Assembly (NCBI RefSeq): GCF_003014495.1 | Contig: NZ_PYGC01000002.1 | Location: forward strand, 1 to 64,000 | Origin: Prolixibacter denitrificans | Lineage (GTDB): Bacteria > Bacteroidota > Bacteroidia > Bacteroidales > Prolixibacteraceae | Direction of reading: 5' to 3' | Length of the DNA stretch: 64,000 nt | Shown: positions 25,533-34,422 of the stretch, piece after piece | Layout: the number at the start of each line of letters is the position of its first letter | Position numbering within the stretch: the stretch's first letter is position 1 | Translations under genes and position numbers: made by a program | Notes under the pieces: model-generated | Told to the model about the DNA's origin: nothing | The model's database searches: none | Seen by the model: only the letters and a program-made list of their open reading frames with translations

Positions 25533-28319
25533 ATGAAAAAGCTTTTCACTGCTTTTGCGGTACTCGCTTTCGGGCTGATTCTTTGGTCCTGCCAGCCGCA
25601 AAAGAAAGAGGCCGTTGTGCTAACGGCACCAGCCGGCGATCGGTTCACGAAGATTGTGCCGGGCGGCGAAACCGTACTTCCCAACGGACGGCTCATTACG
25701 CCTTTCGGGAATACCTTTACGGTGGCGCCACACCCGTTTGGTTTGACACTCAGCCACGACGGAACGGTGGCCGTAACTGCTAACTCGGGCATATCGCCAC
25801 TCTCCATTTCCATTTTGAAAAACATCACGTCGAAAAATCCGGACATCCGACAGGTACCTCCCGGTCCATCGACCGACCGCGGTGTGCTGGCTTCGGTTTT
25901 TATGGGACTGGCTATTTCACCGGACAATAAAGTAGTGTACGTAGCCGGCGGACAAACCAACCAGATTTATTTGTTCGACATCAACACCGGGGAAAAACTG
26001 GATTCCATTGATTGCAACGTGATGGCCGATGGCGAAAAAACTCCTTTCGGTTACATCGGTGATATGGTCCTGAGCAAGGATGGAAAAACCCTTTATGCGG
26101 TCGACCAGATGAACTTTAGGCTCATCATCGCAGACACGCAAACGAAAAAAGTGCTGTATTCGGTTCCTACCGGAAGATATCCTTTCGGAGTCACCCTTTC
26201 GCCTGACGAAAGCAAGGCGTACGTGGCCAACGTGGGTATGTTCGAGTACAAGAAGATTGACCACATCGAGTCGGAACACAAGATTGACAAAGCGTTGAAG
26301 TTTCCGGCGTTTGCTTACGGCTCGAAGGAGATGAAGGACGGAACGGTTATCGACAGCATGAAAGTGCCGGGCCTCGGCGACCCGAACGTTCCCGAGTCTT
26401 TCTCGGTGTGGGCCGTATCGCTGAAAGACACGCCACATGTAACGGCCAAAATTAAAACCGGAACGCTGGTGGGCGCCAAAGTGGAAGGCATCCCGGCCGT
26501 GGGTGGCTCGAGCCCGAACTCGGTGGTAGCAACTGACCAATACGTTTTCGTGAGCAACGGAAACAACGATAACATCTCCGTCATCGATGCAAAGAGAGAT
26601 ACCATCATCAAGGAGATAGCCCTGAAGCCGGCTGACCCCTTGAAGCATTTCCGGGGCGTTATTCCGTTCGGTCTGGCCGTTTCGCCGAACCAGAAAAGGC
26701 TGTACGTAGCTGAATCGGGCATCAATGCCGTAGGTGTGATTGATATTCCCTCGTTAAAAGTGCTCGGCCACATCCCGGTAGGCTGGTTCCCCTCGAAACT
26801 GAAAGTAACGCCTGACGGGAAAAAGCTGATTGTGGCCAATGCGAAAGGTTACGGTGCCGGCCCCAATGGCGGCAGAGACTTCAAGGAAGGCCCCGAAGGA
26901 ACCTACATCGGCAATCTGATGAAAGGAACCGTTACTGTGATGGACATTCCCGATGACTGGGAATTGACCTCACTCACCGACAAGGTTATCCATAACAATT
27001 TTAAAATCCAGGCGGTGACGGATGCGATGAAAGGACGGGAGAACAACCCGATTCCGCTTTACGGCGGACAAAAGGAGTCACCCATCAGGCACATTGTTTT
27101 CATCTCGAAAGAGAACCGGACGTACGACGAAATTTTCGGTCAGTTGAAGAACGCCAACGGCGACCCGACCATTGCCCGTTACGGAAGCGATGTAAGGTTC
27201 ACCAACCATGAGGGAACCATGAAGGTGGAGCACGCCACCGTGATGCCCAACCACCTGAGACTGGCCCGGCAATTCGGCTTTGGCGATAACTTTTATGTGG
27301 ATTCGGATGTGTCAGCTGACGGACACCGCTGGCTGGTGAATACCTATCCCAACGAGTGGGTGGAAACCTGTACGCCGGCCAGCTACGGCGGCAACCGCCG
27401 TTACAATCCGGAATCTACGGCACCCGGTGCTTTGGCCATGAACGGCGCGGCAGGAGCCATCTACCCCGAAGATTACAACGAAGCCGGTTCGCTTTGGGAT
27501 CACCTGGAGCGCAACAAAATCGACTTTTACAATTTCGGGTTCAGCGTGATGTTCGAGCCTGCATTCTACGACAAATCGTACAAGTACACCGGCATTAAGC
27601 AGTTTGCCAACTTCCCGGTGCCGCAGCCCATCTTCACCCGCTCGTCGAAGGCATACCCGACGTTCAACATGAACATCCCGGACCAGTTCCGCATCAGCCA
27701 GTTCATCAAGGAATTCAATCAGAAATGGATTAACAGCACCGATACGATGCCGAGCGTGCTGACGGTTATCATTCCCAACGATCACGGAGCCGGTGAGCGG
27801 CCAACCGAAGGGTATCCTTTCCGCGAAAGTTACATGGCCGACAACGACCTGGCGGTAGGGCGCATTGTGGAATTTCTGTCGCACACGCCATATTGGAAGA
27901 GCATGGCGATTGTAATTACCGAGGATGACGCGCAGAACGGTGTCGATCATGTGGACGCACACCGCAGCGTGCTGATGGTGATTTCGCCTTACGCGAAACA
28001 TCATTACGTAGGCCATGTGCACTACAGCTTTGGAAGTATTTTCAAAACGTTCTGGAATGTGCTGGGACTGCCTTACCTGAACCAGTACGATGCCGGCGCT
28101 ACCGACCTGGCCGATATGTTCACCGACAAGCCGGACTTCACACCGTACGAAGCCGTTCCGGTAGACCAACGCATCTTCGACCCGAAGAAAGCACTCGACC
28201 CGCTGGACGAAAACTTCGACTGGGCTGCCCTCAACAAAGGTCCCCAACTCGACGACCCGGATGACATGGTGAAAGACCAGAAGGAACAGCCGGAGTACCG
28301 GACGGAAGATCAGAAATGA
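25533..28319 (+). CDS. YncE-type beta-propeller / alkaline phosphatase-like lipoprotein
   Basis: A 928-residue lipoprotein with lipobox LILWSC (Cys20), so it is anchored in the cell envelope. Residues about 60-490 form a YVTN/YncE-like propeller with repeats such as FGLTLSHDGTVAVTANSG, MGLAISPDNKVVYVAGGQ, FGVTLSPDESKAYVANVG and FGLAVSPNQKRLYVAESG. Residues about 510-900 form a phosphoesterase of the alkaline phosphatase/phospholipase C superfamily: HIVFISKENRTYDEIFG, DNFYVDSDVSADGHRW, IIPNDHGAGERP, VITEDDAQNGVDHVDAHR. The Asp/His residues fit a metal-dependent phosphoesterase. The substrate is unknown. It is a single gene with its own terminator. Confidence 0.88.
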   Translation: MKKLFTAFAVLAFGLILWSCQPQKKEAVVLTAPAGDRFTKIVPGGETVLPNGRLITPFGNTFTVAPHPFGLTLSHDGTVAVTANSGISPLSISILKNITSKNPDIRQVPPGPSTDRGVLASVFMGLAISPDNKVVYVAGGQTNQIYLFDINTGEKLDSIDCNVMADGEKTPFGYIGDMVLSKDGKTLYAVDQMNFRLIIADTQTKKVLYSVPTGRYPFGVTLSPDESKAYVANVGMFEYKKIDHIESEHKIDKALKFPAFAYGSKEMKDGTVIDSMKVPGLGDPNVPESFSVWAVSLKDTPHVTAKIKTGTLVGAKVEGIPAVGGSSPNSVVATDQYVFVSNGNNDNISVIDAKRDTIIKEIALKPADPLKHFRGVIPFGLAVSPNQKRLYVAESGINAVGVIDIPSLKVLGHIPVGWFPSKLKVTPDGKKLIVANAKGYGAGPNGGRDFKEGPEGTYIGNLMKGTVTVMDIPDDWELTSLTDKVIHNNFKIQAVTDAMKGRENNPIPLYGGQKESPIRHIVFISKENRTYDEIFGQLKNANGDPTIARYGSDVRFTNHEGTMKVEHATVMPNHLRLARQFGFGDNFYVDSDVSADGHRWLVNTYPNEWVETCTPASYGGNRRYNPESTAPGALAMNGAAGAIYPEDYNEAGSLWDHLERNKIDFYNFGFSVMFEPAFYDKSYKYTGIKQFANFPVPQPIFTRSSKAYPTFNMNIPDQFRISQFIKEFNQKWINSTDTMPSVLTVIIPNDHGAGERPTEGYPFRESYMADNDLAVGRIVEFLSHTPYWKSMAIVITEDDAQNGVDHVDAHRSVLMVISPYAKHHYVGHVHYSFGSIFKTFWNVLGLPYLNQYDAGATDLADMFTDKPDFTPYEAVPVDQRIFDPKKALDPLDENFDWAALNKGPQLDDPDDMVKDQKEQPEYRTEDQK

Positions 28320-28340
28320 AAAGAAAATTGATAATGAAGT

Positions 28341-28354
28341 CCCGAAATTTCGGG
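28341..28354. repeat. Perfect 14-bp palindrome
   Basis: CCCGAAATTTCGGG lies directly before the terminator hairpin. It has no T-run and may assist termination. Confidence 0.5.
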
Positions 28355-28362
28355 AGAAAATT

Positions 28363-28393
28363 AAAGTCCCTGAGGTTTCGGGGACTTTTTTAT
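28363..28393 (+). terminator. Terminator of the YncE/phosphoesterase gene
   Basis: AAAGTCCC (28363-28370) and GGGACTTT (28381-28388) form an 8-bp stem followed by a T-run. Confidence 0.88.
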
Positions 28394-28522
28394 TTTATTG
28401 CGTGTAATGACTTAACTTATTTGTCGCATATTTTGCGGTGATTAGTTACTATATTCGCCGCAAAAGCATTTAATAAGTAATGTCCAAAGAAAATGAGGAA
28501 GCAAAATAAAAGTGGCTAATGT

Positions 28523-29236
28523 TCATTTCTCTACCCCCAACTCCTCATCAATCAACCCAATTAGCGCTTTGATATCCTCCAAAGCCTGGTTGTAGGCGCC
28601 TTCTTTGCCTTTGGTCAGGAAGAGGCTCTCGATGAGAATGTTTTGCAGCTCGACAGAATAGAGTTTTTCGGGTTTTATGATTTTCAGCGTGGCATAGTTG
28701 ATAACACCTTTCACTTCGGGCGACAGCTCGTTGATGATGATTTCCCAATGGATTTTCTCCAACATGTTCATGTAATTGTAGGTCACCTCCAGCTTTTGCA
28801 GCTGGCTGGTAATCCCCCGGTTCTTCAGTAGCTTCAATTCTCCACTGTTCACCAGTGTCTCATAGATGTTGCCGCTGCGTTGGAAATCGGAATACCGCGA
28901 CAGGTTCATGACGATGATAGCCAGTGTGTCTATTTGACTGCGGTCGTTGGCGAGCATCAGCCGGTTCGCATACTCGTACTGCCCCGAGTAGAAGTTGTTG
29001 AACGCCTGTACTCGAAGTAGCTCGTTCCGGTCATCAACTACCTGCCGCCGGATATTCTGATAGATTTTCTTCTCATTCGCCTTCTCAATGCGGCGGGTAT
29101 TCCAGTTGTTAATTTGCAGGGCAATCAGGATTCCGATGACCAGCAAGACAATCTCGCCCACTGCATACAGCAGGTATTTGCTGAATCGCTCACCGGAAAG
29201 AAATTCGAATCGCATTTTACGAAACACTCGGATCAT
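28523..29236 (-). CDS. DUF6090 family membrane protein
   Basis: A 237-residue protein. One hydrophobic helix near the N-terminus (YLLYAVGEIVLLVIGILIALQINNWN, about 20-46) is followed by a long, charged, helical domain. The GEIVLLVIGILIALQINNWN signature is diagnostic of DUF6090, a Bacteroidota family without known function. It is the last gene of a six-gene leftward operon, 35 bases behind the serine hydrolase. The start is preceded by the same 11-mer, CAACTAACCAA, that precedes the serine hydrolase. Confidence 0.82.
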   Translation of the reverse strand: MIRVFRKMRFEFLSGERFSKYLLYAVGEIVLLVIGILIALQINNWNTRRIEKANEKKIYQNIRRQVVDDRNELLRVQAFNNFYSGQYEYANRLMLANDRSQIDTLAIIVMNLSRYSDFQRSGNIYETLVNSGELKLLKNRGITSQLQKLEVTYNYMNMLEKIHWEIIINELSPEVKGVINYATLKIIKPEKLYSVELQNILIESLFLTKGKEGAYNQALEDIKALIGLIDEELGVEK

Positions 29237-29271
29237 GGTTATTCATTGGTTAGTTGGTTCAAACGCTTTGC

Positions 29272-30435
29272 TCATCCCATCGCAGCCAGGATGTAGTTTT
29301 TCAGAATCCGGTACTGCTTCACCTTCGAGGTGTAATTTCCCCCGGTGAACACCACCACGGCATTGAATTCAGGAATAACAACAATTTTCTGTCCGCCCCA
29401 GCCCAGGGCCGAAAACATCAGGCCGGTAGCCGAGTATTGCTTGGTCCACCACGTGTAGCCGTAACCGACTCTACCCAAATCCTCTCCGGGTACTTTGATG
29501 CTGTGGTTTCCGCCGTAAGGCTCCGCACAATGGCTCACCCAGTCGTCGGAGAGTAACTTATGCCCGTTTCCGTTCAGATGATCGAGCATCGCTACGCCAA
29601 TTTTCACCATATCGCGCGGAATCATCTTCACACCTCCGGCTGCGTGCACTTCGCCCGTCTGATATTTCAACCACCAGTCAAAGGTTTCGATGTTCAACGG
29701 CTTGAACAGGTACTCAGCCGAGAACTGATCCAGCGTCATCCCGCCGGTTGCATTCTTCAGGATGGCATTCAGAATTTCCATGTTTCCGCCGGAATAGTTG
29801 AAGTGCGCCCCGGGCGGTGCAAACAGCGGCGCTCCCAGGCTATATTCCACCGGAGTCATCCCGGAAAAGTAGATGGCAATCTGATCGTTTTTGATGCTAG
29901 TCAGCGGAGCGCCCCATTCGTCCCACGCCAGGCCCGAAGTCATGGTCAGCAGGTGCTCGATGGTGATGTACTCCCGGCCGGCCCTTTTCAGATGTTGGTA
30001 TTCCGGCAGATAATCGAATATCGACTGCTGCACGCTATCGATAAATCCTTTTTCGATAGCAATCCCGATGCACAGGGATGTGATGCTTTTGGTTACCGAG
30101 TGCACGCAATGTGCCATATCGCGGTCCCAGTTCACCCATTCTCCGTAATGTTTCGGTGCATCCCACTGGTATTGGTGTCCCGGGAAATATTCCTCCACCA
30201 CCAACTTACCGTCGCGGTAAATCAGCATCGAGTGTACTTCGCCATGGCGACCATCCCGAATCCGCTCAACAGCCCGCTTGATTAAGCGTTTATCCATGTT
30301 CACCTCATCCAGCGACCCGGTGACAAATCCATCGTTGATTTGCCCGGGAGGCTGGTAGGTGTACCGACTGGAAACCTGGCTCTGGCAACCAACAAACAGT
30401 GCCAGCATGGATAAGATGAGAATCGCTTTTTTCAT
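29272..30435 (-). CDS. Serine hydrolase lipoprotein (class C beta-lactamase fold)
   Basis: A 387-residue protein. The ATG at 30435 gives a lipoprotein signal (MKKAILILSMLALFVGC, Cys17); the frame reaches back to 30471 but would then overlap the small gene upstream. The nucleophile is Ser113 in SVTK (S113-x-x-K116). The tyrosine motif is in FNYSGGN, and a C-terminal GWGGQ segment replaces the usual HTG. Such proteins are DD-peptidase-like or esterase-like, and a few cleave beta-lactams. Envelope location follows from the lipobox. It is the fifth gene of the operon, 19 bases behind the 59-residue membrane protein. Confidence 0.88.
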   Translation of the reverse strand: MKKAILILSMLALFVGCQSQVSSRYTYQPPGQINDGFVTGSLDEVNMDKRLIKRAVERIRDGRHGEVHSMLIYRDGKLVVEEYFPGHQYQWDAPKHYGEWVNWDRDMAHCVHSVTKSITSLCIGIAIEKGFIDSVQQSIFDYLPEYQHLKRAGREYITIEHLLTMTSGLAWDEWGAPLTSIKNDQIAIYFSGMTPVEYSLGAPLFAPPGAHFNYSGGNMEILNAILKNATGGMTLDQFSAEYLFKPLNIETFDWWLKYQTGEVHAAGGVKMIPRDMVKIGVAMLDHLNGNGHKLLSDDWVSHCAEPYGGNHSIKVPGEDLGRVGYGYTWWTKQYSATGLMFSALGWGGQKIVVIPEFNAVVVFTGGNYTSKVKQYRILKNYILAAMG

Positions 30436-30454
30436 GGCTTGGTTAGTTGTCTGT

Positions 30455-30634
30455 TCACTTCCGTCCTCCAATGATGGCGGTAAGAATCAAGCCCAGGCCC
30501 AAACCTCCTAAAAGGCAACCAACAAAGGCCAATGCAGATGTTTGCAGGAAAAAGAATCCTACGCCTAAGCCCAGCAGTAAACCACCACCAGTTGCCCAGG
30601 TACTTTTGTCTTCAATTTTTACTTTTTCGTCCAT
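30455..30634 (-). CDS. 59-residue glycine-rich small membrane protein
   Basis: A short protein beginning MDEKVKIEDKSTWATGGG, with two hydrophobic, glycine-rich segments (GLLLGLGVGFFFLQTSALAFV and CLLGGLGLGLILTAIIGG) and ending GRK. It should form a small helical hairpin in the inner membrane with charged ends in the cytoplasm. A near-perfect Shine-Dalgarno, GGAGG, lies eight bases before the ATG, which is rare in this genome and supports the call. The 24-base gap to DUF4386 and the 20-base gap to the serine hydrolase place it in the operon. I do not recognise the family. Confidence 0.75.
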   Translation of the reverse strand: MDEKVKIEDKSTWATGGGLLLGLGVGFFFLQTSALAFVGCLLGGLGLGLILTAIIGGRK

Positions 30635-30658
30635 TTTTAGATCCTCCGTTTTGTTTTG

Positions 30659-31417
30659 TTATATCTGAATATTAGATGTGGAAGTATATATCTCTTGATG
30701 ATTGATATTCAACCCCCTGAACAAAAGCCAGAAGCCAACAACTAATTCAAAAAGACCGCTCGGAAACCAGAAGATTATTTGATTTATCGCCATGGCAGCA
30801 TATTGGGGAGCCAGAAGATACATCAGGGAGTGAATGAAAATGAGGGCAAATGAAAAGATTCCAAAAGCTGCCAATATCCGGGGGATATATCCTGACTTGA
30901 AAAACAAATAAGAAAATATCATCATGTCCAGCCCCAGAAATACCATAGGAACTGAAAATATGGCCATATGCGATTTGATAATTAGAGTTAACGGAACCTG
31001 CAACTGTTCAGGCGTAAACACTTTCAAATATGCTTCTCCATCTAAAAGATGCAAAGCAATGAAAACGACCAGTACAATAACTGCCGAGATAATGGCCTCG
31101 ACCAGCTTCAAAAGAAGCGCAAGCAAAGCAAGATTCCGGCCTTCCGGTTTGAGTATCCGATAGAGAGTCCACCCCAGTATGATCAAACCTACCGGCATGA
31201 GCAGTTCAATTGTCATACCCAGACGGAATAGTAGCTCACTTTCCAAAATATTATTAGCTGTCGCCGAGGCATTTGTTCCAATACTAAATCTGGAAAGTAT
31301 CAGAGTCCAATTAAGCGTAGGAACGATAAAGGCCAACAGGAACATAAAGCCTGCTATTTTTGCAGCCTTTTGTTGTGATGAATCGACGATTTGACTTGTT
31401 GTTTTATCTAAATTCAA
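30659..31417 (-). CDS. DUF4386 family membrane protein
   Basis: A 252-residue protein with about six hydrophobic helices. The lead KAAKIAGFMFLLAFIVPTLNW and LFRLGMTIELLMPVGLIILGWTLYRIL fit DUF4386, a family of unknown function. The start is a TTG at 31417, supported by a GGAGG Shine-Dalgarno eight bases upstream, with the same spacing as in the small gene after it. It is the third gene of the operon, between the oxidoreductase and the 59-residue protein. Confidence 0.78.
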   Translation of the reverse strand: MNLDKTTSQIVDSSQQKAAKIAGFMFLLAFIVPTLNWTLILSRFSIGTNASATANNILESELLFRLGMTIELLMPVGLIILGWTLYRILKPEGRNLALLALLLKLVEAIISAVIVLVVFIALHLLDGEAYLKVFTPEQLQVPLTLIIKSHMAIFSVPMVFLGLDMMIFSYLFFKSGYIPRILAAFGIFSFALIFIHSLMYLLAPQYAAMAINQIIFWFPSGLFELVVGFWLLFRGLNINHQEIYTSTSNIQI

Positions 31418-31472
31418 TTTGAATTCCTCCGTTTTCGGTTTATTAAGATTAATTGAGTACTTATTTTTTTGG

Positions 31473-32450
31473 TCATGATACCACGTTGATGATTACGTTT
31501 CCTTTTTTGTGGCCTTTATCGACATACCGGTGCGCCTCTACCATTTCGTCGAACGGATATACCCGGTCGATCACGGGACGAACAGCTCCGCTCTCCAGCA
31601 ACTCATTGAGAAACTTCAGATCACCTTCTTTAGCTATAGCTGTTTGGGTGATGATTTTTTTGCGACTGGTCAGCGAGGTCCAGATTCCCCGGATGGTCTG
31701 CATGAACCGCTGATCGGCCAGGATGTAAACACCGTCTTTTTTCAGTGAACGAATGCATTTCGTAAAAGGACTTCTTCCGACCGTATCGAAAACAATGTCG
31801 TAGGTTTCGCCAATCTTCGAAAAATCTTCTTGTGTGTAATCGACCACTTTGTCGGCACCAATGGATTTCACCATTTCGAGATTGGCCGTGCTGCACACGC
31901 CCGTTACCACTGACCCGAAGTATTTGGCCAATTGTACCGCATAGGTACCCACCGCACCTGATGCTCCGTAAATGAGAATCTTCTGACCTTTCTGCAGATT
32001 CGCTTTCCGCAGAAAATAGAGGGCGCCAATGCCCATAAACGGAATGGAAGCCACTTCCTGGTAAGTTTTCCCGGCAGGTATTTGGGTGATGATGCCATCT
32101 TCCGGTATTGTAAGGTATTCGGCATAGCAACCCAACTGCAACCATGACGGCGCCCCATACACCCGGTCGCCAGGCTGAAAGCGGGTCACTCCTTTGCCAA
32201 CCGATTCTATTTCACCGGCAAACTCAACGCCCAGAATGGAACTTTTGGGTTTCCTCCAACCCAACATATAACGGGATGGTATCCAAAACAGAAGATGTAC
32301 AACAAATCCCCGAATCCGGACATCGCCGGCGGTAACCGTTGTAGCATGTACTTTTACCAGTACTTCGTGATCGCGGGGGGAGGGCTTGGCGACCTCCTGA
32401 AACTGTAACACTTCAGGAGGTCCATACTTTGTGCAGACAATAGCCTTCAT
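31473..32450 (-). CDS. Zinc-independent MDR-family oxidoreductase (quinone reductase-like)
   Basis: A 325-residue medium-chain dehydrogenase/reductase. The N-terminus MKAIVCTKYGPPEVLQFQEVAKP and HATTVTAGDVRIRG, together with the absence of zinc-ligand cysteines, place it among NADPH:quinone-type reductases. The Rossmann motif is YGASGAVGTYAVQLAKYF, with the phosphate-side residues in CSTANLEMVKSIGADKVVDY. It probably reduces quinones or activated alkenes and is cytoplasmic. It is the second gene of the operon, 26 bases behind the acyltransferase. Confidence 0.88.
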   Translation of the reverse strand: MKAIVCTKYGPPEVLQFQEVAKPSPRDHEVLVKVHATTVTAGDVRIRGFVVHLLFWIPSRYMLGWRKPKSSILGVEFAGEIESVGKGVTRFQPGDRVYGAPSWLQLGCYAEYLTIPEDGIITQIPAGKTYQEVASIPFMGIGALYFLRKANLQKGQKILIYGASGAVGTYAVQLAKYFGSVVTGVCSTANLEMVKSIGADKVVDYTQEDFSKIGETYDIVFDTVGRSPFTKCIRSLKKDGVYILADQRFMQTIRGIWTSLTSRKKIITQTAIAKEGDLKFLNELLESGAVRPVIDRVYPFDEMVEAHRYVDKGHKKGNVIINVVS

Positions 32451-32476
32451 TAAGTTAGCCTGTTAGATAATTAAAG

Positions 32477-34195
32477 TTATGACTGTTGCAGCAGTTTTGC
32501 AATTTCAGGACGCGTGGTTTTGAGCCGTTCGTAGTCCAGTTTCAGCCCAAGCGGACCAAATACCTTCCCGAAATAATCGTAAATACCTTTCACCGCTTCG
32601 AAGGGAACCTGTACGGATTCGAGGGCTGTAGAGCCGGCGTTGTTTTTAATGGATGCATCAGCGCCATGCTCCAGCAGTGCCTTCACTATTTCCGTCCGGC
32701 AGAAGAAAGCAGCCGTGTGTAAAGGCGTGGAACCATCGTTGTTCCGGAAGTTGACATCGGCTCCCGCTTCAATCAAGGCCAGTGCCATTTCGTTCCTTCC
32801 AAAAGTAGCAGCCGTCATCAACGGACTGGAACCACCCGAGGATTCTTTCATATTCAGATCGGAACCGGATGCAATGTGCTGCTGTACCGCTTCCATATCA
32901 CCGAGGACGATGGCTTCGTGCAAGCTGACTTTTGGATTCGCTTTCGCTTCGACCGGTTTTGCCGGTTGCTCCGGCTCAGCAGTAGCTGATTTCTGACTTC
33001 CTATTACTATGAAGGCAAACAATGCGCCCACCATAACAGCACCTGTCGCCAGTTTTAAGGGAACATTCGGTTGGAAAACCCGGCGATAGACAATCACCAG
33101 CAGGTTACTCACCGCGTACGTCAAAATGGTCAATACGGCATATTTCACCAAAGCCGGAACCGGTGCATACATGAGTCCAACGGCGATCAAGCCCATCACG
33201 ATAACGTGAATAATGTACACCGAGTAAGAGCTTTTATTCAGTTCGTCCATCAACCAGTTGGTTTTATTCAGGCTAAAGCGGAACGCATAAATCAATACGT
33301 ACAGGAAACTCAACATCGAAATCACAGCCGACATATGGTAAAAAAGCCTGTCGACAAACGGGTCAACAAAGTAGAAGTTCCTTCCGGGATTGATGATATT
33401 GAAGAACAGGTTCAGCGCTACTGCCGTGAAAACCAGCAATGAGAAGGTTAATACCACATTTACTTGTATATACAGCTTTTTATTTTTTGTGCCCGATTCA
33501 AACACCTTCTGCTTGTTACAAAGGGTTCCCAACAGGAAGGACATAAAATAGATCAACAACCTTTCCCGCTGAAAATCGAAAAGCGCTGTATGCGTCCAGC
33601 CCATCAAGCCGGATTCGGAAATAACCATACCGTAAAGTACCCCGAAGACGAAGGTCAAAACCACACCCGTTTTCAGTGAAATTTTGAACGATAAGAGGTT
33701 GAGTTTGTACAGTGCCAGGTAAATCATCTGAAACAAAAACAGGATGGGTAAGAACCACAGCCAGTTCTGAGTCGGATTATTGGCAAAGAAGTACAGGTCG
33801 GTTCCGGCACGTTGGAACACGTGAAAATAGGTGTACCAGGCTTCCTGCGGCAGGCCTCTTGAGAAAAGAAAGATCGCTTTGTAAGCGGGAATCAAGGTTA
33901 ACACAGCAATCAGCCAGGGAAGCATAATCCGCTTCAGTTTCGACTTCACGAAACCCCACGTATTTTTGCTTTTTAAAGAATAAGGAATAAAGTATCCGGA
34001 GATGAAGAAGATACTGAACATGACAAAGAGGTCCAGATACATTCTGATTAAGCCAATGGAATTATTTTTCACCGGGTCGACAACAATCCAGTTGCCTTCG
34101 AGGGCTTGTTCATAAACCAATCCAGCGTGCAACAGCACCACCAGGAAGATGAGGAAGGTCCTCAGATTGTCCAAAAAATAGATTCGTGTTTTCAT
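32477..34195 (-). CDS. Membrane acyltransferase fused to ankyrin repeats
   Basis: A 572-residue two-part protein. Residues 1-about 375 are an acyltransferase-3-type membrane domain with about ten helices. It starts MKTRIYFLDNLRTFLIFLVVLLHAGL, where the family's catalytic-type histidine lies. Later it has FFISGYFIPYSLKSK. After a last helix (about 385-405) and a Pro/Glu/Ala linker, residues about 422-545 hold roughly four ankyrin repeats (SLHEAIVLGDMEAVQQHI, SPLMTAATFGRNEMALALI, TPLHTAAFFCRTEIVKALL). The transferase part usually acylates carbohydrates or lipids. The ankyrin part suggests a protein partner. It is the first gene of a six-gene operon and divergent from the AraC/TPR regulator. Confidence 0.88.
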   Translation of the reverse strand: MKTRIYFLDNLRTFLIFLVVLLHAGLVYEQALEGNWIVVDPVKNNSIGLIRMYLDLFVMFSIFFISGYFIPYSLKSKNTWGFVKSKLKRIMLPWLIAVLTLIPAYKAIFLFSRGLPQEAWYTYFHVFQRAGTDLYFFANNPTQNWLWFLPILFLFQMIYLALYKLNLLSFKISLKTGVVLTFVFGVLYGMVISESGLMGWTHTALFDFQRERLLIYFMSFLLGTLCNKQKVFESGTKNKKLYIQVNVVLTFSLLVFTAVALNLFFNIINPGRNFYFVDPFVDRLFYHMSAVISMLSFLYVLIYAFRFSLNKTNWLMDELNKSSYSVYIIHVIVMGLIAVGLMYAPVPALVKYAVLTILTYAVSNLLVIVYRRVFQPNVPLKLATGAVMVGALFAFIVIGSQKSATAEPEQPAKPVEAKANPKVSLHEAIVLGDMEAVQQHIASGSDLNMKESSGGSSPLMTAATFGRNEMALALIEAGADVNFRNNDGSTPLHTAAFFCRTEIVKALLEHGADASIKNNAGSTALESVQVPFEAVKGIYDYFGKVFGPLGLKLDYERLKTTRPEIAKLLQQS

Positions 34196-34251
34196 GACCG
34201 CATCGTTTAAATTTCGACTTTTGATTGACAGTGTAAAGTTCCGTCACACGC

Positions 34252-34340
34252 TGACGCAAAGCCTATCAACCATGCCGTCAATCGTATCAAGTTTGACGAG
34301 CACGCGAAAATTATGACGCAGGTATATCAATTATGACGCA
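34252..34340. promoter_or_regulatory. TGACGCA repeats between operon and regulator
   Basis: TGACGCA occurs at 34252-34258, 34314-34320 and 34334-34340. The last two lie in identical AATTATGACGCA 12-mers exactly 20 bp (two helical turns) apart. An additional inverted pair AAGTTTGAC (34289-34297) / GTCAAACTT (34371-34379) brackets them. They look like binding sites for the AraC-type regulator that starts at 34423. Confidence 0.5.
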
Positions 34341-34422
34341 AACGACGACGAAACGGCCTGAAATGGGGGTGTCAAACTTTATGCGTAACTTTTGCAAAAA
34401 TTACCTGATGCCTGACTGAATC

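Noticed and set aside
27312-28247. 311-residue open frame antisense to the phosphoesterase domain
   Set aside because: Rich in Val, Arg and His without domain motifs; explained by codon bias on the real strand.
30447-30668. Plus-strand frame of 73 residues
   Set aside because: It is antisense to the 59-residue membrane gene, which has a Shine-Dalgarno and operon context; the Lys/Pro-rich reading has no support.
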